Counted from the first letter of the stretch, positions 23,611-33,284 are shown. The stretch is DNA of 64,000 nt from DAOUJI01 sp965224415 (GCA_965224415.1 CBDCZB010000001.1:62001-126000); one strand, 5' to 3'. The notes: a model not told the origin generated them from the sequence alone. A program made the numbers and translations.

Positions 23611-24855
23611 ATGACGGTGCCTCTTGAGGGAGTCAGGGTTGTGGACATGTCCCAGGTCTTTTTTGGACCTGGGACGGCCATGTTCCTGGGTGATCAAGGC
23701 GCAGACGTTATAAAGGTAGAACCCCTCGGCGGGGACGGAATGCGGTACAAGTACGCTTCGCCCTTCCTGAGGGGATTGGGCCTCGGCAAGTGCTTCCTAG
23801 GGCTGAACCGGAACAAGCGGAGCATTTCCGTTGACGCTTCCGCCGATGGCGGTCGGGAGATAGTCCACCGGCTGGTGGAGGAAGCCGACGTCTATATCAT
23901 GAACATGCGGCCGGGGACCGAGGCCAGGCTAGGGCTGGACTACGAGACCCTGAGCCGCATAAATCCCCGGCTCGTATACGCTTCCATCAGCGGTTTCGGC
24001 CATGAGGGTCCGGAGGCCCGACTCCCGGCTTACGACATTGTCATACAGGCCCGTTCAGGCGTGATGTCCACCAACAAGCTGCCCGATGGCACTCCCGTAC
24101 CCTATGTGGTCATGTACGCTGACATATCCGGTTGCATGACCCTCTCCTACGCCATAATGGTCGCTTTGTGGGAGCGTGAACGGACCGGCAAAGGCCAGAA
24201 GATAGACGCCTCCCTGCTGCACCAGGGTCTGGCCATGCAGATGCAGCAGCTGGTGTGGGTAGAGAATGACGAATCGCCCATGGCCGGCGCATCCCCTTCG
24301 GCCATGTCGGGCAGCTACCGCTGCTCCGACGGAGGCCATCTGGCCATAGTCATCCAGGAAGAGCGCCAATACCAGGCGTTATGCCAAGTCTTGGACCTTC
24401 CCGAGGCGACGACGGACCCCAGGTTTGGTACTTTCCAGTCCAGAATCGACAACGCCGCCGACCTGGGCGAGCTTATAGGCGGCGTATTTGGAACGCGCCC
24501 TCTGGACGAGTGGCTCCCCAAGCTCAAGCAAGCGGGGATTCCCGTTGAGGCGGTCGTGACCAGAGATCAGACGCTTCAGGACGTTCAGACGCTGGCCAAC
24601 GGAATGTTCTGGGAGCAGGACCACCCACACGTCGGCAAGGTCAAGATGGTCACGCCTCCATTCAGTTTGTCGTCTCACCCTTCAGAGGAAAGGCTGTGCA
24701 GACCCGTCCCGCTGCTGGGGGAGCACACCGACGAGACTCTTGCAGGGCTGGGCTACGGAGCCCACGAGATTGCACGGCTTCACGAAGCAGGCGTTGTCCG
24801 GGGACCCGAAGCTCTATTGAACGCGGCGGCTGCGAGCGTTAGCGGCCTGGCATGA
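23611..24855 (+). CDS. CaiB/BaiF (class III) CoA-transferase
   Basis: A 414-residue family III CoA-transferase, moving CoA between acyl groups through a ternary-like mechanism with an active-site Asp. Family motifs: VRVVDMSQVFFGPGTAMFLGD at the start, ADVIKVEP, FLGLNRNKRSISVD, VYIMNMRPG, GFGHEGPEA and the ADISGCMTLSYAIMVALWER block with the likely catalytic Asp (about 170). Acceptor and donor are not predictable. It forms a short plus-strand unit with the preceding dehydrogenase, suiting activation of an organic acid. Confidence 0.9.
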   Translation: MTVPLEGVRVVDMSQVFFGPGTAMFLGDQGADVIKVEPLGGDGMRYKYASPFLRGLGLGKCFLGLNRNKRSISVDASADGGREIVHRLVEEADVYIMNMRPGTEARLGLDYETLSRINPRLVYASISGFGHEGPEARLPAYDIVIQARSGVMSTNKLPDGTPVPYVVMYADISGCMTLSYAIMVALWERERTGKGQKIDASLLHQGLAMQMQQLVWVENDESPMAGASPSAMSGSYRCSDGGHLAIVIQEERQYQALCQVLDLPEATTDPRFGTFQSRIDNAADLGELIGGVFGTRPLDEWLPKLKQAGIPVEAVVTRDQTLQDVQTLANGMFWEQDHPHVGKVKMVTPPFSLSSHPSEERLCRPVPLLGEHTDETLAGLGYGAHEIARLHEAGVVRGPEALLNAAAASVSGLA

Positions 24856-25032
24856 TGAATCTCCGCTAACAGAGCCTCTGTGTTGGCATCGCGTCGACTT
24901 TCCAATTGGTTTCAATCAATTCGAGCCGGAAAGGATGCCCTGAAAACCAGTTGCGCTGTTTTCCGTATGGACTTTGGTCAGGACACCCACTAAACTAATG
25001 ACATCGGGAAAAATCAAGGCAGGGAGGGCGAA

Positions 25033-26445
25033 ATGGGCGACGAAAACATTGCTCTGATGGCCCATCTTATGCGTCGAGCGGGATTCGGCGCGACCCGGGA
25101 CGAACTGGAAGCTCTGGTGGAACAGGGCTACGAAAACGTGGTCGATGAACTGGTTGACCCGGACGGTCACGGGATACCCAAGATGAGCATCGACTACTTC
25201 TTCCGATATTACCCAACCCTGGAGAGCTCCAACCCCATCCCCCAGGGAAGGTCCCACCTCGTCTACCACTTCATAAACAGCCCACGGCAGCTGGAAGAGA
25301 AGATGACTCTGCTGTGGCACACCATCTTCGCCACCGGATACGCCAAAGTGGACAGCACGCCCGACGAACTGCGTCAGATAGAGACCTTCCGGACCAACGG
25401 CCTCGGCAACTTCCGGGACCTGCTGGTTGAGCTCGCCAAAGACCCGGCGATGATTTTCTGGCTGGACAACAACTACAACCACAAAGACCTCCCCAACGAG
25501 AACTGGGGCAGGGAGCTTCTGGAGTTGTTCTCCATGGGCCAGGGCAACTACACGGAGCAGGACGTCTTCGAGTGCGCCAGGGCCTTCACAGGCTGGACCA
25601 TGGCCCACAAACCTCCCAGGTTCCCCATGGGGCGCCACGTCCTGTGGAGGTTCCAGTACAACGCCGAGGACCACGATGACGGCGAGAAGCAGTTCCTGGG
25701 CCACACCGGTCGTTTCAACGGCGAGGACGTGATAGACATCATCGTCCGCCAGCCCGCCACATCTCGTTTCATTGCCAGGCACCTCTACAACTTCTTCGTT
25801 GCCGACGAGGTGCAGGTCCCGGCGTGGCTGCACACTCCTCCAAGGGATGCGGTGGCCATCAACATCATAGCCGACGCTTTCATCAACTCCGGCTACGAGC
25901 TAAAGGAAACTTTGAGGACTCTGTTCAAATCCGACTTCTTCAAAGAGGCCCGCTACCAGAGGGTGAAGAGTCCTGCCGAAGTGGTGAGCGGCATCTGCAG
26001 GCTGGTGGGAGATTTCCGAGGCTTTCCCAGGCCCGGCTTGCAAGCTCTGGTGGAGGAGACCAACTACCAGGGCCAAGCCTTGCTCGACCCGCCCAGCGTC
26101 GAGGGCTGGCACTACGGGCCCGAGTGGATAGACAGCGGCTCGCTGGTGAGGCGCATCAACTTTTCCGCTGACCGCCTTTCCGACCTGCGGATGCCGGGCG
26201 TGCTCTCCATCATAGGCCGTGTCCAGTCCTTGGGGACTTTGACGCCCTCGGAGATGGTCGACGTCGCCTTGGACCAAATCGGTCCGGTGGAGGTCACCGA
26301 CGCGACCCGGGAGGAGTTGATGGTCCTGGCTCAGCAGGGGGGCGACCTGGCTTGGGACACCGACGAGCAGGTTGCGACTTCCCAACGCCGGGTGGCCGAC
26401 CTTCTGGCCCTCATAGCGTCGTCCAGGGAGTTCCAGTTCTGTTAG
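25033..26445 (+). CDS. DUF1800 family protein
   Basis: A 470-residue protein of the DUF1800 family. It opens with ALMAHLMRRAGFGATRDELEAL, and the core has MTLLWHTIFATGYAKV, the conserved NENWGRELLELFSMGQGNYTEQDVFECARAFTGW and the C-terminal LLDPPSVEGWHYGPEWIDSG. The function is not known; relatives are often paired with DUF1501 sulfatase-like proteins, not seen here. No signal peptide is visible, unlike many relatives. AGGG lies before ATG 25033. The next gene, an NHL protein, follows after 69 bp. Confidence 0.88.
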   Translation: MGDENIALMAHLMRRAGFGATRDELEALVEQGYENVVDELVDPDGHGIPKMSIDYFFRYYPTLESSNPIPQGRSHLVYHFINSPRQLEEKMTLLWHTIFATGYAKVDSTPDELRQIETFRTNGLGNFRDLLVELAKDPAMIFWLDNNYNHKDLPNENWGRELLELFSMGQGNYTEQDVFECARAFTGWTMAHKPPRFPMGRHVLWRFQYNAEDHDDGEKQFLGHTGRFNGEDVIDIIVRQPATSRFIARHLYNFFVADEVQVPAWLHTPPRDAVAINIIADAFINSGYELKETLRTLFKSDFFKEARYQRVKSPAEVVSGICRLVGDFRGFPRPGLQALVEETNYQGQALLDPPSVEGWHYGPEWIDSGSLVRRINFSADRLSDLRMPGVLSIIGRVQSLGTLTPSEMVDVALDQIGPVEVTDATREELMVLAQQGGDLAWDTDEQVATSQRRVADLLALIASSREFQFC

Positions 26446-26514
26446 AGAACCCTTCCTGACAGTGAGGCCCGCATCGGGATTAGAGTAAGGAAGGACCCTC
26501 AGAAGGGAGGCGTC

Positions 26515-27588
26515 ATGCTGACAAAGTACGCACAGGGAAGAGTCTACAATTTCGACCAGTGCCTGGGCAAAGGGATCGGCGGCGGCAGGGCGTTCAGCGC
26601 CGGGGCCGACTTCGCCGTAAGCCAAGACGGTTCGCTTTACGTGCTCAACAAGGGACATGAGTACCAGCCAAGCACCGGCTTGACCAAGTGCACCATCGAC
26701 CACGAGTTCCTGTGGGAGGACCGGGACTTCAGCTATGGGGCGGGGCTGCCCTTTCCCACTTCGGTCGCTCTTGACAGCGAAGAGAACGTTTACGTGTCCG
26801 ATGACTACATGAACAAGATTTTCGTGTACGACAAGGACGGGAACGGTCAGGGCTTCTGGCCCGATAGGGAACCCGTGGAGCAGGAGCCATACTCGGCGTC
26901 AGACTTGGATTTCAACCTGTATCTGGCCAAGCTGAACGGAGGCCTCAACGAAGATGGCCAGTTCAACGGCCCGTCGGGCCTGGCTTTCGACTGCGACGAC
27001 AACTTGTACGTTTCGGACAGCCACAACCACCGAATCCAAGTGTTCGCCAAAGACGGCCAGTTCATCCGCAAGTTCGGCAGTTACGGCTCTGGGGAAGGTC
27101 AACTTAACCTGCCGTGGGGCATCGCGGTTGACGCCGACAGGAACATCTATGTGGCAGACTGGGGAAACGATCGGGTGCAGAAGTTCTCCCCGGACGGTCA
27201 ACACCTGGGCACCTTCGGCTGCACGGGTTCGGCCGATGGAGAGATAGTCCGCCCGACCAGCGTTGCGGTTGACGATGAAGGGGATGTATACGTTACGGAC
27301 TGGGGCAACAACCGGGTCAACGTCTACAATCCGGACGGCGGGTTCATCACGTCCTTCTACGGAGACGCCGATAGGCTCTCCCCGTCCCACCAGGCCCAGG
27401 TGGACGCCAACCCCGACGTGGCCAAGGCCCGGCGCCGCACCGACCTTACTATGGAGCGGACCCTGGCACGGCCCACGGCGGTCAAGGTGGACGGACAGGG
27501 GAGAATCATCATCCTGGAGTCGCTGCGCAGCCGGATGCAGGTCTACGTCAAAGAAAAGGACTGGCTAGAGGCCCAGTTCAACCTGTAG
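26515..27588 (+). CDS. NHL-repeat beta-propeller protein
   Basis: A 357-residue protein built from NHL-type blades: about five are visible, each with a pattern such as PSGLAFDCDDNLYVSDSHNH, PWGIAVDADRNIYVADWGND and PTSVAVDDEGDVYVTDWGNN. It should fold as a six-bladed propeller used for ligand or protein binding, or occasionally lyase activity. No signal peptide is seen. AGGGAGG precedes the ATG. It may be co-transcribed with the DUF1800 gene. Confidence 0.85.
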   Translation: MLTKYAQGRVYNFDQCLGKGIGGGRAFSAGADFAVSQDGSLYVLNKGHEYQPSTGLTKCTIDHEFLWEDRDFSYGAGLPFPTSVALDSEENVYVSDDYMNKIFVYDKDGNGQGFWPDREPVEQEPYSASDLDFNLYLAKLNGGLNEDGQFNGPSGLAFDCDDNLYVSDSHNHRIQVFAKDGQFIRKFGSYGSGEGQLNLPWGIAVDADRNIYVADWGNDRVQKFSPDGQHLGTFGCTGSADGEIVRPTSVAVDDEGDVYVTDWGNNRVNVYNPDGGFITSFYGDADRLSPSHQAQVDANPDVAKARRRTDLTMERTLARPTAVKVDGQGRIIILESLRSRMQVYVKEKDWLEAQFNL

Positions 27589-27616
27589 GGGCAAACGGGC
27601 TTCCCCATCATCCTAA

Positions 27617-27693
27617 CCTTCTCCCGCCAGGGGAGAAGGACTAATCGAGATATGCTCCCTCGCCCTTGACGGGAGAGGGCTGGGGTGAGGGTG
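27617..27693. repeat. GC-rich dispersed hairpin repeat
   Basis: Two hairpins in series: 27617-27625 with 27631-27639, and an imperfect stem at 27657-27679, followed by a GGGTGAGGGTG end. Bases 27650-27693 match the reverse complement of 31990-32033 at 42 of 44 positions. Related copies lie at 34941-35018 and inside the ABC exporter gene at 47237-47354. Confidence 0.7.
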
Positions 27694-27697
27694 ACAG

Positions 27698-28645
27698 CTA
27701 GCCGGACACAGCCGGCATAATCTCTTCACCCACGTACTGCATGTCGTCCAGAAGCCTCTGGGGACTTTCCTTGGTCGGGTCTCCGCTGGTGGGGACGGCG
27801 GCTAGGTGTTTTAGGCCTGCGCGATTGTATGCCATCAGATCGTCTATGATTTTGTCCTTGCTGCCCGAGGCGATGACGGCCACGTCCCTGGGATGCGTCT
27901 CGCCGATTCGTATTCCGCCGTACATCGCTATTTCCATGTCGGCCAAGTCTCGGCCTCGGCTGTCCAGCTCCCTGCGGAGGTTGTCTAACTCCTCCGCCAA
28001 CTCCTCGGCAGTGACCCGGAGAGTGTAGTAGCCGGAGGCGTATTGGGCCGCCCTCTGCGCGGCCCTGGGACCGCCGTAGCTCCCCAGCCATATTGGTATG
28101 TGGGGCTTCTGAACGGTTTTGGGGTACCCCCCGATAGATTCAAAGGAGTGGAAACGCCCCTGGTAGCTGGACGCGCCGTCGCCCGTCCAAAGCTCGACGC
28201 AAATCCTCAGCCACTCGTCCGTGACGGTCCACCGGATGCGGAAACGCTCTCCCATCTCAAGGGTCTCGAACTCGTCCTGCATCCATCCGGCACCCGCTCC
28301 AAGGATGACTCTGCCGTTGGAGAGACAGTCCAGCGTAGCCAGCATCTTCGCCAAGACCAAGGGGTTCCGGTAGGGTATCACCAGGACGCAGAAGCCCAGC
28401 TTAATTCGAGTGGTCCTGGCGGCAATGCCTGACAGCATTGCTATAGGGTCGTAGATGTCCTGTCGGGCGCCGAAGCTGGATTCCGGGTAGCGGGCGTGGT
28501 GCCTCGCGGGCATCACCAGATGGTCGTGGGCCCACACTGCGTCGAATCCCAACTGCTCGGCTCTTTCCGCGATGTGCACCTGGTCTTCGGCTCCGCCCCG
28601 ATTCTCGAACCATCCAAAGTTGCGTATCGATATGCCCAGCTTCAT
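27698..28645 (-). CDS. LLM-class flavin-dependent oxidoreductase (1)
   Basis: A 315-residue luciferase-like TIM-barrel enzyme using FMN or F420. Family signatures: KLGISIRNFGWFENRG at the start, AEQLGFDAVWAHDHLVMP (about 33-50), RTTRIKLGFCVLVIPYRNP (about 78) and LSNGRVILGAGAGWMQDEFE. Substrates of this class include alkanesulfonates, F420-linked alcohols and assorted xenobiotics; this one cannot be assigned. GGAGGAG precedes ATG 28645. It is downstream of a paralogue with a 29-bp gap. Confidence 0.9.
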   Translation of the reverse strand: MKLGISIRNFGWFENRGGAEDQVHIAERAEQLGFDAVWAHDHLVMPARHHARYPESSFGARQDIYDPIAMLSGIAARTTRIKLGFCVLVIPYRNPLVLAKMLATLDCLSNGRVILGAGAGWMQDEFETLEMGERFRIRWTVTDEWLRICVELWTGDGASSYQGRFHSFESIGGYPKTVQKPHIPIWLGSYGGPRAAQRAAQYASGYYTLRVTAEELAEELDNLRRELDSRGRDLADMEIAMYGGIRIGETHPRDVAVIASGSKDKIIDDLMAYNRAGLKHLAAVPTSGDPTKESPQRLLDDMQYVGEEIMPAVSG

Positions 28646-28674
28646 ACAGGCTCCTCCTGACTTTCCGGGTCAGA

Positions 28675-29637
28675 CTACTGCTTGAACAAGGGAAGTATCT
28701 CGCTGGCAAACAGTTCCATGCCCTCGTACAGGGCTTTCTCAGGGTCGGGTTCTCCCGCAACGGACGGAGTGCACTGGATATGCTGTAGTCCCACCTTGGC
28801 GTACTCCCTGAGGTCGTTGATGACCTGGTCTGGGGACCCGGTGAGGGGCGGGCGGTCGTCCCCGGCGACGGGCGCATCGGTAAGGACCGTCCTGCCGCTC
28901 GTGCATATTTCAATCTCTGACGGGTCCCTCTTGTCCCGACGGCACAGCTCCCGGAGCAGGGAGACCTCCTCGGCCAGCTGGGACGGGGTCACGTTTATGC
29001 ATATGAACCCGTCGCCCAATCTGACCGCGCGCAGAGCTGCGTTGCGGCCTTTGCCTCCGAGGTATATTGGCGGGTGAGGCTTACGGTGGGGTTTGGGGAA
29101 CGTGCCGGCGTCGATGAACCCCACGTAGCGGCCCACAAAGTTGGAGGGGCCAGTATTGGTCCACATCTCCTTGATGGCCCGGATGTACTCCGACGTTACG
29201 GTCCCACGGCGCCGGAAATGTTCCAGGGGTAGGCCCAAGGCGTCGAACTCGTCCTCCAGCCATCCGGCCCCGGCCCCAAGAATGATTCGCCCGTTGGAGA
29301 GAAGGTCGGCGGTCGCCAGCATCTTGGCGGTGAGAGCGGGGTGGCGGTAGGGAATGACCAGCACGCTGGAGATTATGCTGACCCGGCTGGTGGCCGCGGC
29401 AAGGGCGTTCATCATAACCAGCGGATCGTATACATTTGAGTCCCAGGCGAAGGGGAAGTTCCCGCCGACATTGTAAGGGTAGTCAGTTTTGAAGACCTGA
29501 GGCAGCACCACGTGGTCATGCACCCAAACCGAGTCGTATCCCAGGTTCTCAGCATGACGGGCGATTTCGAGGCAGGCGCCTGGTCCCGGCTCGCTGCCCA
29601 TCGAACCCAAGTTGCCCGTGGAAACTCCAAACTTCAT
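28675..29637 (-). CDS. LLM-class flavin-dependent oxidoreductase (2)
   Basis: A 320-residue paralogue of the downstream gene. It has AENLGYDSVWVHDHVVLP, SRVSIISSVLVIPYRHPALT, LSNGRIILGAGAGWLEDEFD and PIYLGGKGRNAALRAVRLGD. The pair probably arose by duplication and may act on related substrates; the two proteins differ clearly outside the motifs. GGAGG lies before ATG 29637. Expansion of this family is typical of SAR202 genomes, which supports the taxonomic suggestion. Confidence 0.9.
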   Translation of the reverse strand: MKFGVSTGNLGSMGSEPGPGACLEIARHAENLGYDSVWVHDHVVLPQVFKTDYPYNVGGNFPFAWDSNVYDPLVMMNALAAATSRVSIISSVLVIPYRHPALTAKMLATADLLSNGRIILGAGAGWLEDEFDALGLPLEHFRRRGTVTSEYIRAIKEMWTNTGPSNFVGRYVGFIDAGTFPKPHRKPHPPIYLGGKGRNAALRAVRLGDGFICINVTPSQLAEEVSLLRELCRRDKRDPSEIEICTSGRTVLTDAPVAGDDRPPLTGSPDQVINDLREYAKVGLQHIQCTPSVAGEPDPEKALYEGMELFASEILPLFKQ

Positions 29638-29704
29638 TAAGCGCCTCCCGTTGCTCTCATCTGAACGCCTAATCTAAAGCTGCTCTGTGTACCTGCGGTG
29701 AGGG

Positions 29705-29733
29705 TTGACGTTACGACTATACCACAGTATCTT
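29705..29733 (+). promoter_or_regulatory. candidate promoter of the amidohydrolase
   Basis: TTGACG (29705-29710), 17-bp spacer, TATCTT (29728-29733), some 40 bp upstream of the chosen ATG at 29774. Confidence 0.4.
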
Positions 29734-29773
29734 GAGGGCGAAAGGCAATTTCAGTCGACGCGAGGGGTATGTC

Positions 29774-30976
29774 ATGGACGATTTCAAGTTGATCGACGGC
29801 GACGCTCACATACTGGAGCATGACAACATATTCGACAACTATCTGGAAAAGAAGTACCGGCATCTCATTGACGAGGCCAGCGTCAGGTGGTGCAGGACTT
29901 CCAACCTGGGGGAAAGGCGGGCGGCCCCAATGGAATACGGCGCCGCCGACCCGCTTTGCTTTGAAATGAACCTGAAGGTCATGGGCAGGCAGATGCCCTT
30001 CGGGGCCGAAGGCTTCGTCAATGCCGCCAAGGGTTTTGAGGGAAGGGACCTGGATGACCTGGACCGGGCCTACGGCAAGTGGGCCGACATGAACTTCCCG
30101 GCCAGCGCGTACCGTGAGGTCATGGACACCTGCGACATCAGCCACATGATTCTGTATCCCACCGCCGGGTTCTGGCTCACCGGCGTGGAGGAGATGGACG
30201 GAGTCACCGCCAACGCCCTACGCCGGGCATACAACCGCTGGCTTGGCGACTTCTGTGCGGAGATTGGTCCCGGAGGCTGCGGAGCCGCTTCCATCGACCT
30301 GCGGGACCCGGTGGCCGCCGCAGAGGAGGTCCGCCGCTGTGTGAAGGAGTACGACTTCAAGGCAGTGCACATGAACCCTGCCCCCCACCCCGACATCCGC
30401 GTCTACCACGAGGAGTGCGACGTGTTGTGGGAGACCTGCGCCGAGTTGGGAGTGCCCATCGGGCTGCATCCCAGCACCAGCCATCCCTTCGACCAGGGCT
30501 TCCTTACTTACGTCGACGGTCTGAGAAACTGCGCCTCCGCCGTGTCGTTCGTCATGGGGAGCATGTTGGCGTGTACCGCCTTCATCATGGGCGGAGTCCT
30601 GGAGAGGCACCCCAAGCTTAAACTCGTGTTCCTGGAGTCGGGCTGCGGATGGGCCGCCTTCTGGCCCGACCGCCTGGAAGCCGGAATTCAGGGAGGAACC
30701 CGCAAGCTCAAGATTGAAGGCCTGAACCACTCGCCGCAGGAATACTTCGAACGCCAGTGTTTCGTAGCCGCCGACCAGGATGACCCTGGCCTGCAGGACC
30801 TGATTGACGCCATCGGCGACCATGTCATTCTCGGCGCCACCGACTTCGGTCACCCCGAGGGGCGCATGTACTACCGGGCCAAGCAGGACATGATGGCCAT
30901 GCCCAACATCTCCCTTGAGAGCAAGCGGAGAATACTCAGGGACAACTCCCTACGGGCATATCCCATCAAACCGTAA
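29774..30976 (+). CDS. amidohydrolase-2 family metal-dependent hydrolase
   Basis: A 400-residue TIM-barrel hydrolase or decarboxylase of the amidohydrolase-2 group. Motifs: KLIDGDAHILEH at the start (the usual DxH metal site), GAASIDLRDPVAAAEEVRRC, KAVHMNPAPHPDIRVYHEEC, PIGLHPSTSHPF (metal His) and LVFLESGCGWAAFW, with HVILGATDFGHPEG near the end giving the metal Asp. Relatives decarboxylate aromatic acids or hydrolyse amides and lactones. ATG 29774 starts at the first conserved block; GAGGGG lies upstream. Confidence 0.88.
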   Translation: MDDFKLIDGDAHILEHDNIFDNYLEKKYRHLIDEASVRWCRTSNLGERRAAPMEYGAADPLCFEMNLKVMGRQMPFGAEGFVNAAKGFEGRDLDDLDRAYGKWADMNFPASAYREVMDTCDISHMILYPTAGFWLTGVEEMDGVTANALRRAYNRWLGDFCAEIGPGGCGAASIDLRDPVAAAEEVRRCVKEYDFKAVHMNPAPHPDIRVYHEECDVLWETCAELGVPIGLHPSTSHPFDQGFLTYVDGLRNCASAVSFVMGSMLACTAFIMGGVLERHPKLKLVFLESGCGWAAFWPDRLEAGIQGGTRKLKIEGLNHSPQEYFERQCFVAADQDDPGLQDLIDAIGDHVILGATDFGHPEGRMYYRAKQDMMAMPNISLESKRRILRDNSLRAYPIKP

Positions 30977-31011
30977 CTCCTGTCGTACTGGTGACAATAA
31001 GGAAGCATTGT

Positions 31012-31036
31012 AGGCGGCCGCTCCCAGTGGCCGCCT
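31012..31036 (+). terminator. hairpin after the amidohydrolase gene
   Basis: An 8-bp perfect GC stem (31012-31019 with 31029-31036) 36 bp past the stop codon, with no T run. It may be a weak terminator or simply shield the transcript end. Confidence 0.3.
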
Positions 31037-31047
31037 TGCATATAGGG

Positions 31048-31956
31048 ATGGGAACACCGGTGCGCATCGCTTTAATCTGTCTCCTTGTTGTGGCGGCCCT
31101 GGCTTGCCGGTCGGAATCCACCCCGACACCTGAGCCGACGCACGAACCGACTCACACACAGGCTCCGCCGCCTACGACGGCTCCGACCGTCGTCCCGACT
31201 CAGCCCGCCGTGCAGCTGCCCATCACCGTGTCTGCCGTTTCAGACGAGCTGCCGTCCTACGACCGCGACGACTGGCGGCACTGGACTGACGAAGACAGGG
31301 ACTGCCAGAACACCCGCCACGAAGTCCTTGTCGAGGAGAGCGGCATTGCCGTTGAGTATAAAACGGACGATCGGTGCAAAGTGAAGGCGGGAGAGTGGTA
31401 TGGGGCGTATACGGGAACTGTCGTCACTGACCCAACCAAGTTGGACATCGACCACCTGGTCCCGTTGGCAAACGCTCACAAGTCGGGCGGCTGGTCGTGG
31501 TCAGCCGAGCGTAAGCGGAGCTACGCAAACGACCTTGACGACCCGGGGCATCTGATAGCCGTCACGTCCGGCGCCAACCGGTCGAAGGGGGCCAAAGGCC
31601 CTGAAGAATGGCGCCCTTCCAACGAGGTGTATTCGTGCCAGTACGCCCTCGACTGGATCAAGGTCAAGCAGACCTGGGAATTGACTGCGACGCCAACTGA
31701 GGCAAGCGCCCTTCAGGACATGTTGGAGACTTGTGAAAGCCCGACACAGCTGGCTCCCTCAATGGCGGATCCCGTCGCCGTTCCTGCCACCCCAGAACCT
31801 CCGAGGTCGGGAGGAATCTATTCATCATGCGATGAGGCTGAGGAGGCCGGGGAGAAGCGTGTCCAAGGCGCCACGGGAACGGGCAAAGGGTTTCCCAGGT
31901 CAATGGTGCCGAGCGCCCGTGATGGCGACGGTGACGGGGTAGTCTGCGAGAAATGA
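31048..31956 (+). CDS. secreted lipoprotein HNH nuclease with excalibur domain
   Basis: About 302 residues. The N-terminus is a lipoprotein signal (IALICLLVVAALAC, lipobox Cys near residue 20), followed by a Pro/Thr-rich linker. The middle carries a DUF1524-type HNH nuclease core: LDIDHLVPLANAHKSG, ERKRSYANDL, LIAVTSGANRSKGAKGPEEW. The C-terminus has an excalibur-like calcium-binding motif, RDGDGDGVVCEK. It is probably an extracellular, membrane-tethered nuclease for DNA scavenging. Start ATG 31048 or GTG 31060. Confidence 0.85.
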   Translation: MGTPVRIALICLLVVAALACRSESTPTPEPTHEPTHTQAPPPTTAPTVVPTQPAVQLPITVSAVSDELPSYDRDDWRHWTDEDRDCQNTRHEVLVEESGIAVEYKTDDRCKVKAGEWYGAYTGTVVTDPTKLDIDHLVPLANAHKSGGWSWSAERKRSYANDLDDPGHLIAVTSGANRSKGAKGPEEWRPSNEVYSCQYALDWIKVKQTWELTATPTEASALQDMLETCESPTQLAPSMADPVAVPATPEPPRSGGIYSSCDEAEEAGEKRVQGATGTGKGFPRSMVPSARDGDGDGVVCEK

Positions 31957-31989
31957 GAATCCGCGCGGATCGCTATCGAAGTAGTTAGA

Positions 31990-32033
31990 CACCCTCACCC
32001 CAGCCCTCTCTCGTCAAGGGCGAGGGAACATAT
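31990..32033. repeat. inverted copy of the GC-rich dispersed repeat
   Basis: This 44-bp stretch matches the reverse complement of 27650-27693 with two mismatches. The pair brackets the two LLM genes, the amidohydrolase and the nuclease. Confidence 0.75.
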
Positions 32034-32063
32034 AGCCCATCCCCGCAGTGACCCGGCGGCCGA

Positions 32064-33284
32064 TCACCAGGAGACGGGCAGAGATTTCAGGGAACGGAAG
32101 CTGTTGGTTGGGTGGTATTCCAACTCCTCCGACTCCAGACGCATCTCAGGGAACCTCTCGGCCAGCGCCATGAACGCCTCCTGCCCTTCCAGGCGGGCCA
32201 AAGTGGCACCGAGGCAATGATGGATTCCTGAACCGAAAGCCACGTGCCTGTTGGGGTGGCGGGTGATGTTGAATCGGTCCGGCTCGTCGAATATTGCCGG
32301 GTCCCGGTTGGCCGAGGCGATGTACCATCGCATCCGGTCATATTTCCCTACCGTCCGGTCTCCTAGATCAACATCTTCGCTGGCGATGCGCCCGATGGAC
32401 TTGACCGGCGGGTCATAGCGGAGACATTCCTCGGTGGCGCTTACCGCCATGCCGGCAGGGTCTGACCTGAGCAATTCCCACTGATCGGGGTGCCGCATGA
32501 ACGACAGGTTGCCGTTGCAAATCAGGTTGATGGTGGTCTCGTGACCTGCCATCAGCAGTAGTAAGGAGTTGGCCAGGGCTTCTTCGCTGGTGTAAGCCCC
32601 CGTCTTGACTCCTCCGGCCAGGATAGACATCAGGTCGTCCTTGGGAGAATCAACCCTCTCCTCCATCAGAGGCTCCACGTAGCTGATAAGCCCTTTGATG
32701 CCGTCAACCAACGGCTTCATCCGGTTGCTCTCGCCCCGTCCTATGAATGTCAGCTTCTCGGCCAGTTCCCGTATGAAGAGCCTGTCCTCGGTGGGAAGCC
32801 CCAGCATCTGGGCTATCACCAGCACGGGCAGAGGCGTGGCGAAGGCCCGCATCATGTCCATGCGGCCGTCTTCCTCCACCTCGTCCAGCAGGTACTTAAT
32901 AGCCGACCGCACCAGAGGACGCCATCTCTCCGTTTCCTTGGGTGTGAAGTAGTGGTGCACCACCCGCCGCATGTTGGTGTGCGTGGGGCGGTCCCGCAAC
33001 GCGAACCAGTCGGAGAAGAAGCCGGTCACGTAGCGGTACAGGCCCATGTCCTCTTCCTGTATGGGAGGATAGGGTGGACGTGGGTCGAGCTTATGCTGGA
33101 CTGAGGAGAATAGTTCGTGGTGGCGGGCAATCCACACCAGGTGCTCGTAGCGGGTGATAATCCAGATGTCGTACTTCTCGTTCCAGTGGATGGGGTCCTC
33201 GTCCCGGAGCCGCCCGAAGTAGGGATACGGGTCAGTCATGACTTCCGGGGAGAAAATGTCCTCATCGATGGTCTGTATGGCCAT
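32064..33284 (-). CDS. cytochrome P450
   Basis: A 406-residue soluble bacterial P450 monooxygenase. The heme-ligand Cys is in FGSGIHHCLGATLARLEG; the oxygen-activating I-helix reads LLLMAGHETTINLI; the K-helix ExxR is in ATEECLRYDPPVKSIGRI. The N-terminus (DIFSPEVMTDPYPYFGRLRDEDPIHW) is typical of the bacterial CYP class. Its ferredoxin and reductase are not adjacent. Substrate unknown. AAGGAG precedes ATG 33284. The surroundings suit oxidation of hydrophobic or ring compounds. Confidence 0.93.
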   Translation of the reverse strand: MAIQTIDEDIFSPEVMTDPYPYFGRLRDEDPIHWNEKYDIWIITRYEHLVWIARHHELFSSVQHKLDPRPPYPPIQEEDMGLYRYVTGFFSDWFALRDRPTHTNMRRVVHHYFTPKETERWRPLVRSAIKYLLDEVEEDGRMDMMRAFATPLPVLVIAQMLGLPTEDRLFIRELAEKLTFIGRGESNRMKPLVDGIKGLISYVEPLMEERVDSPKDDLMSILAGGVKTGAYTSEEALANSLLLLMAGHETTINLICNGNLSFMRHPDQWELLRSDPAGMAVSATEECLRYDPPVKSIGRIASEDVDLGDRTVGKYDRMRWYIASANRDPAIFDEPDRFNITRHPNRHVAFGSGIHHCLGATLARLEGQEAFMALAERFPEMRLESEELEYHPTNSFRSLKSLPVSW

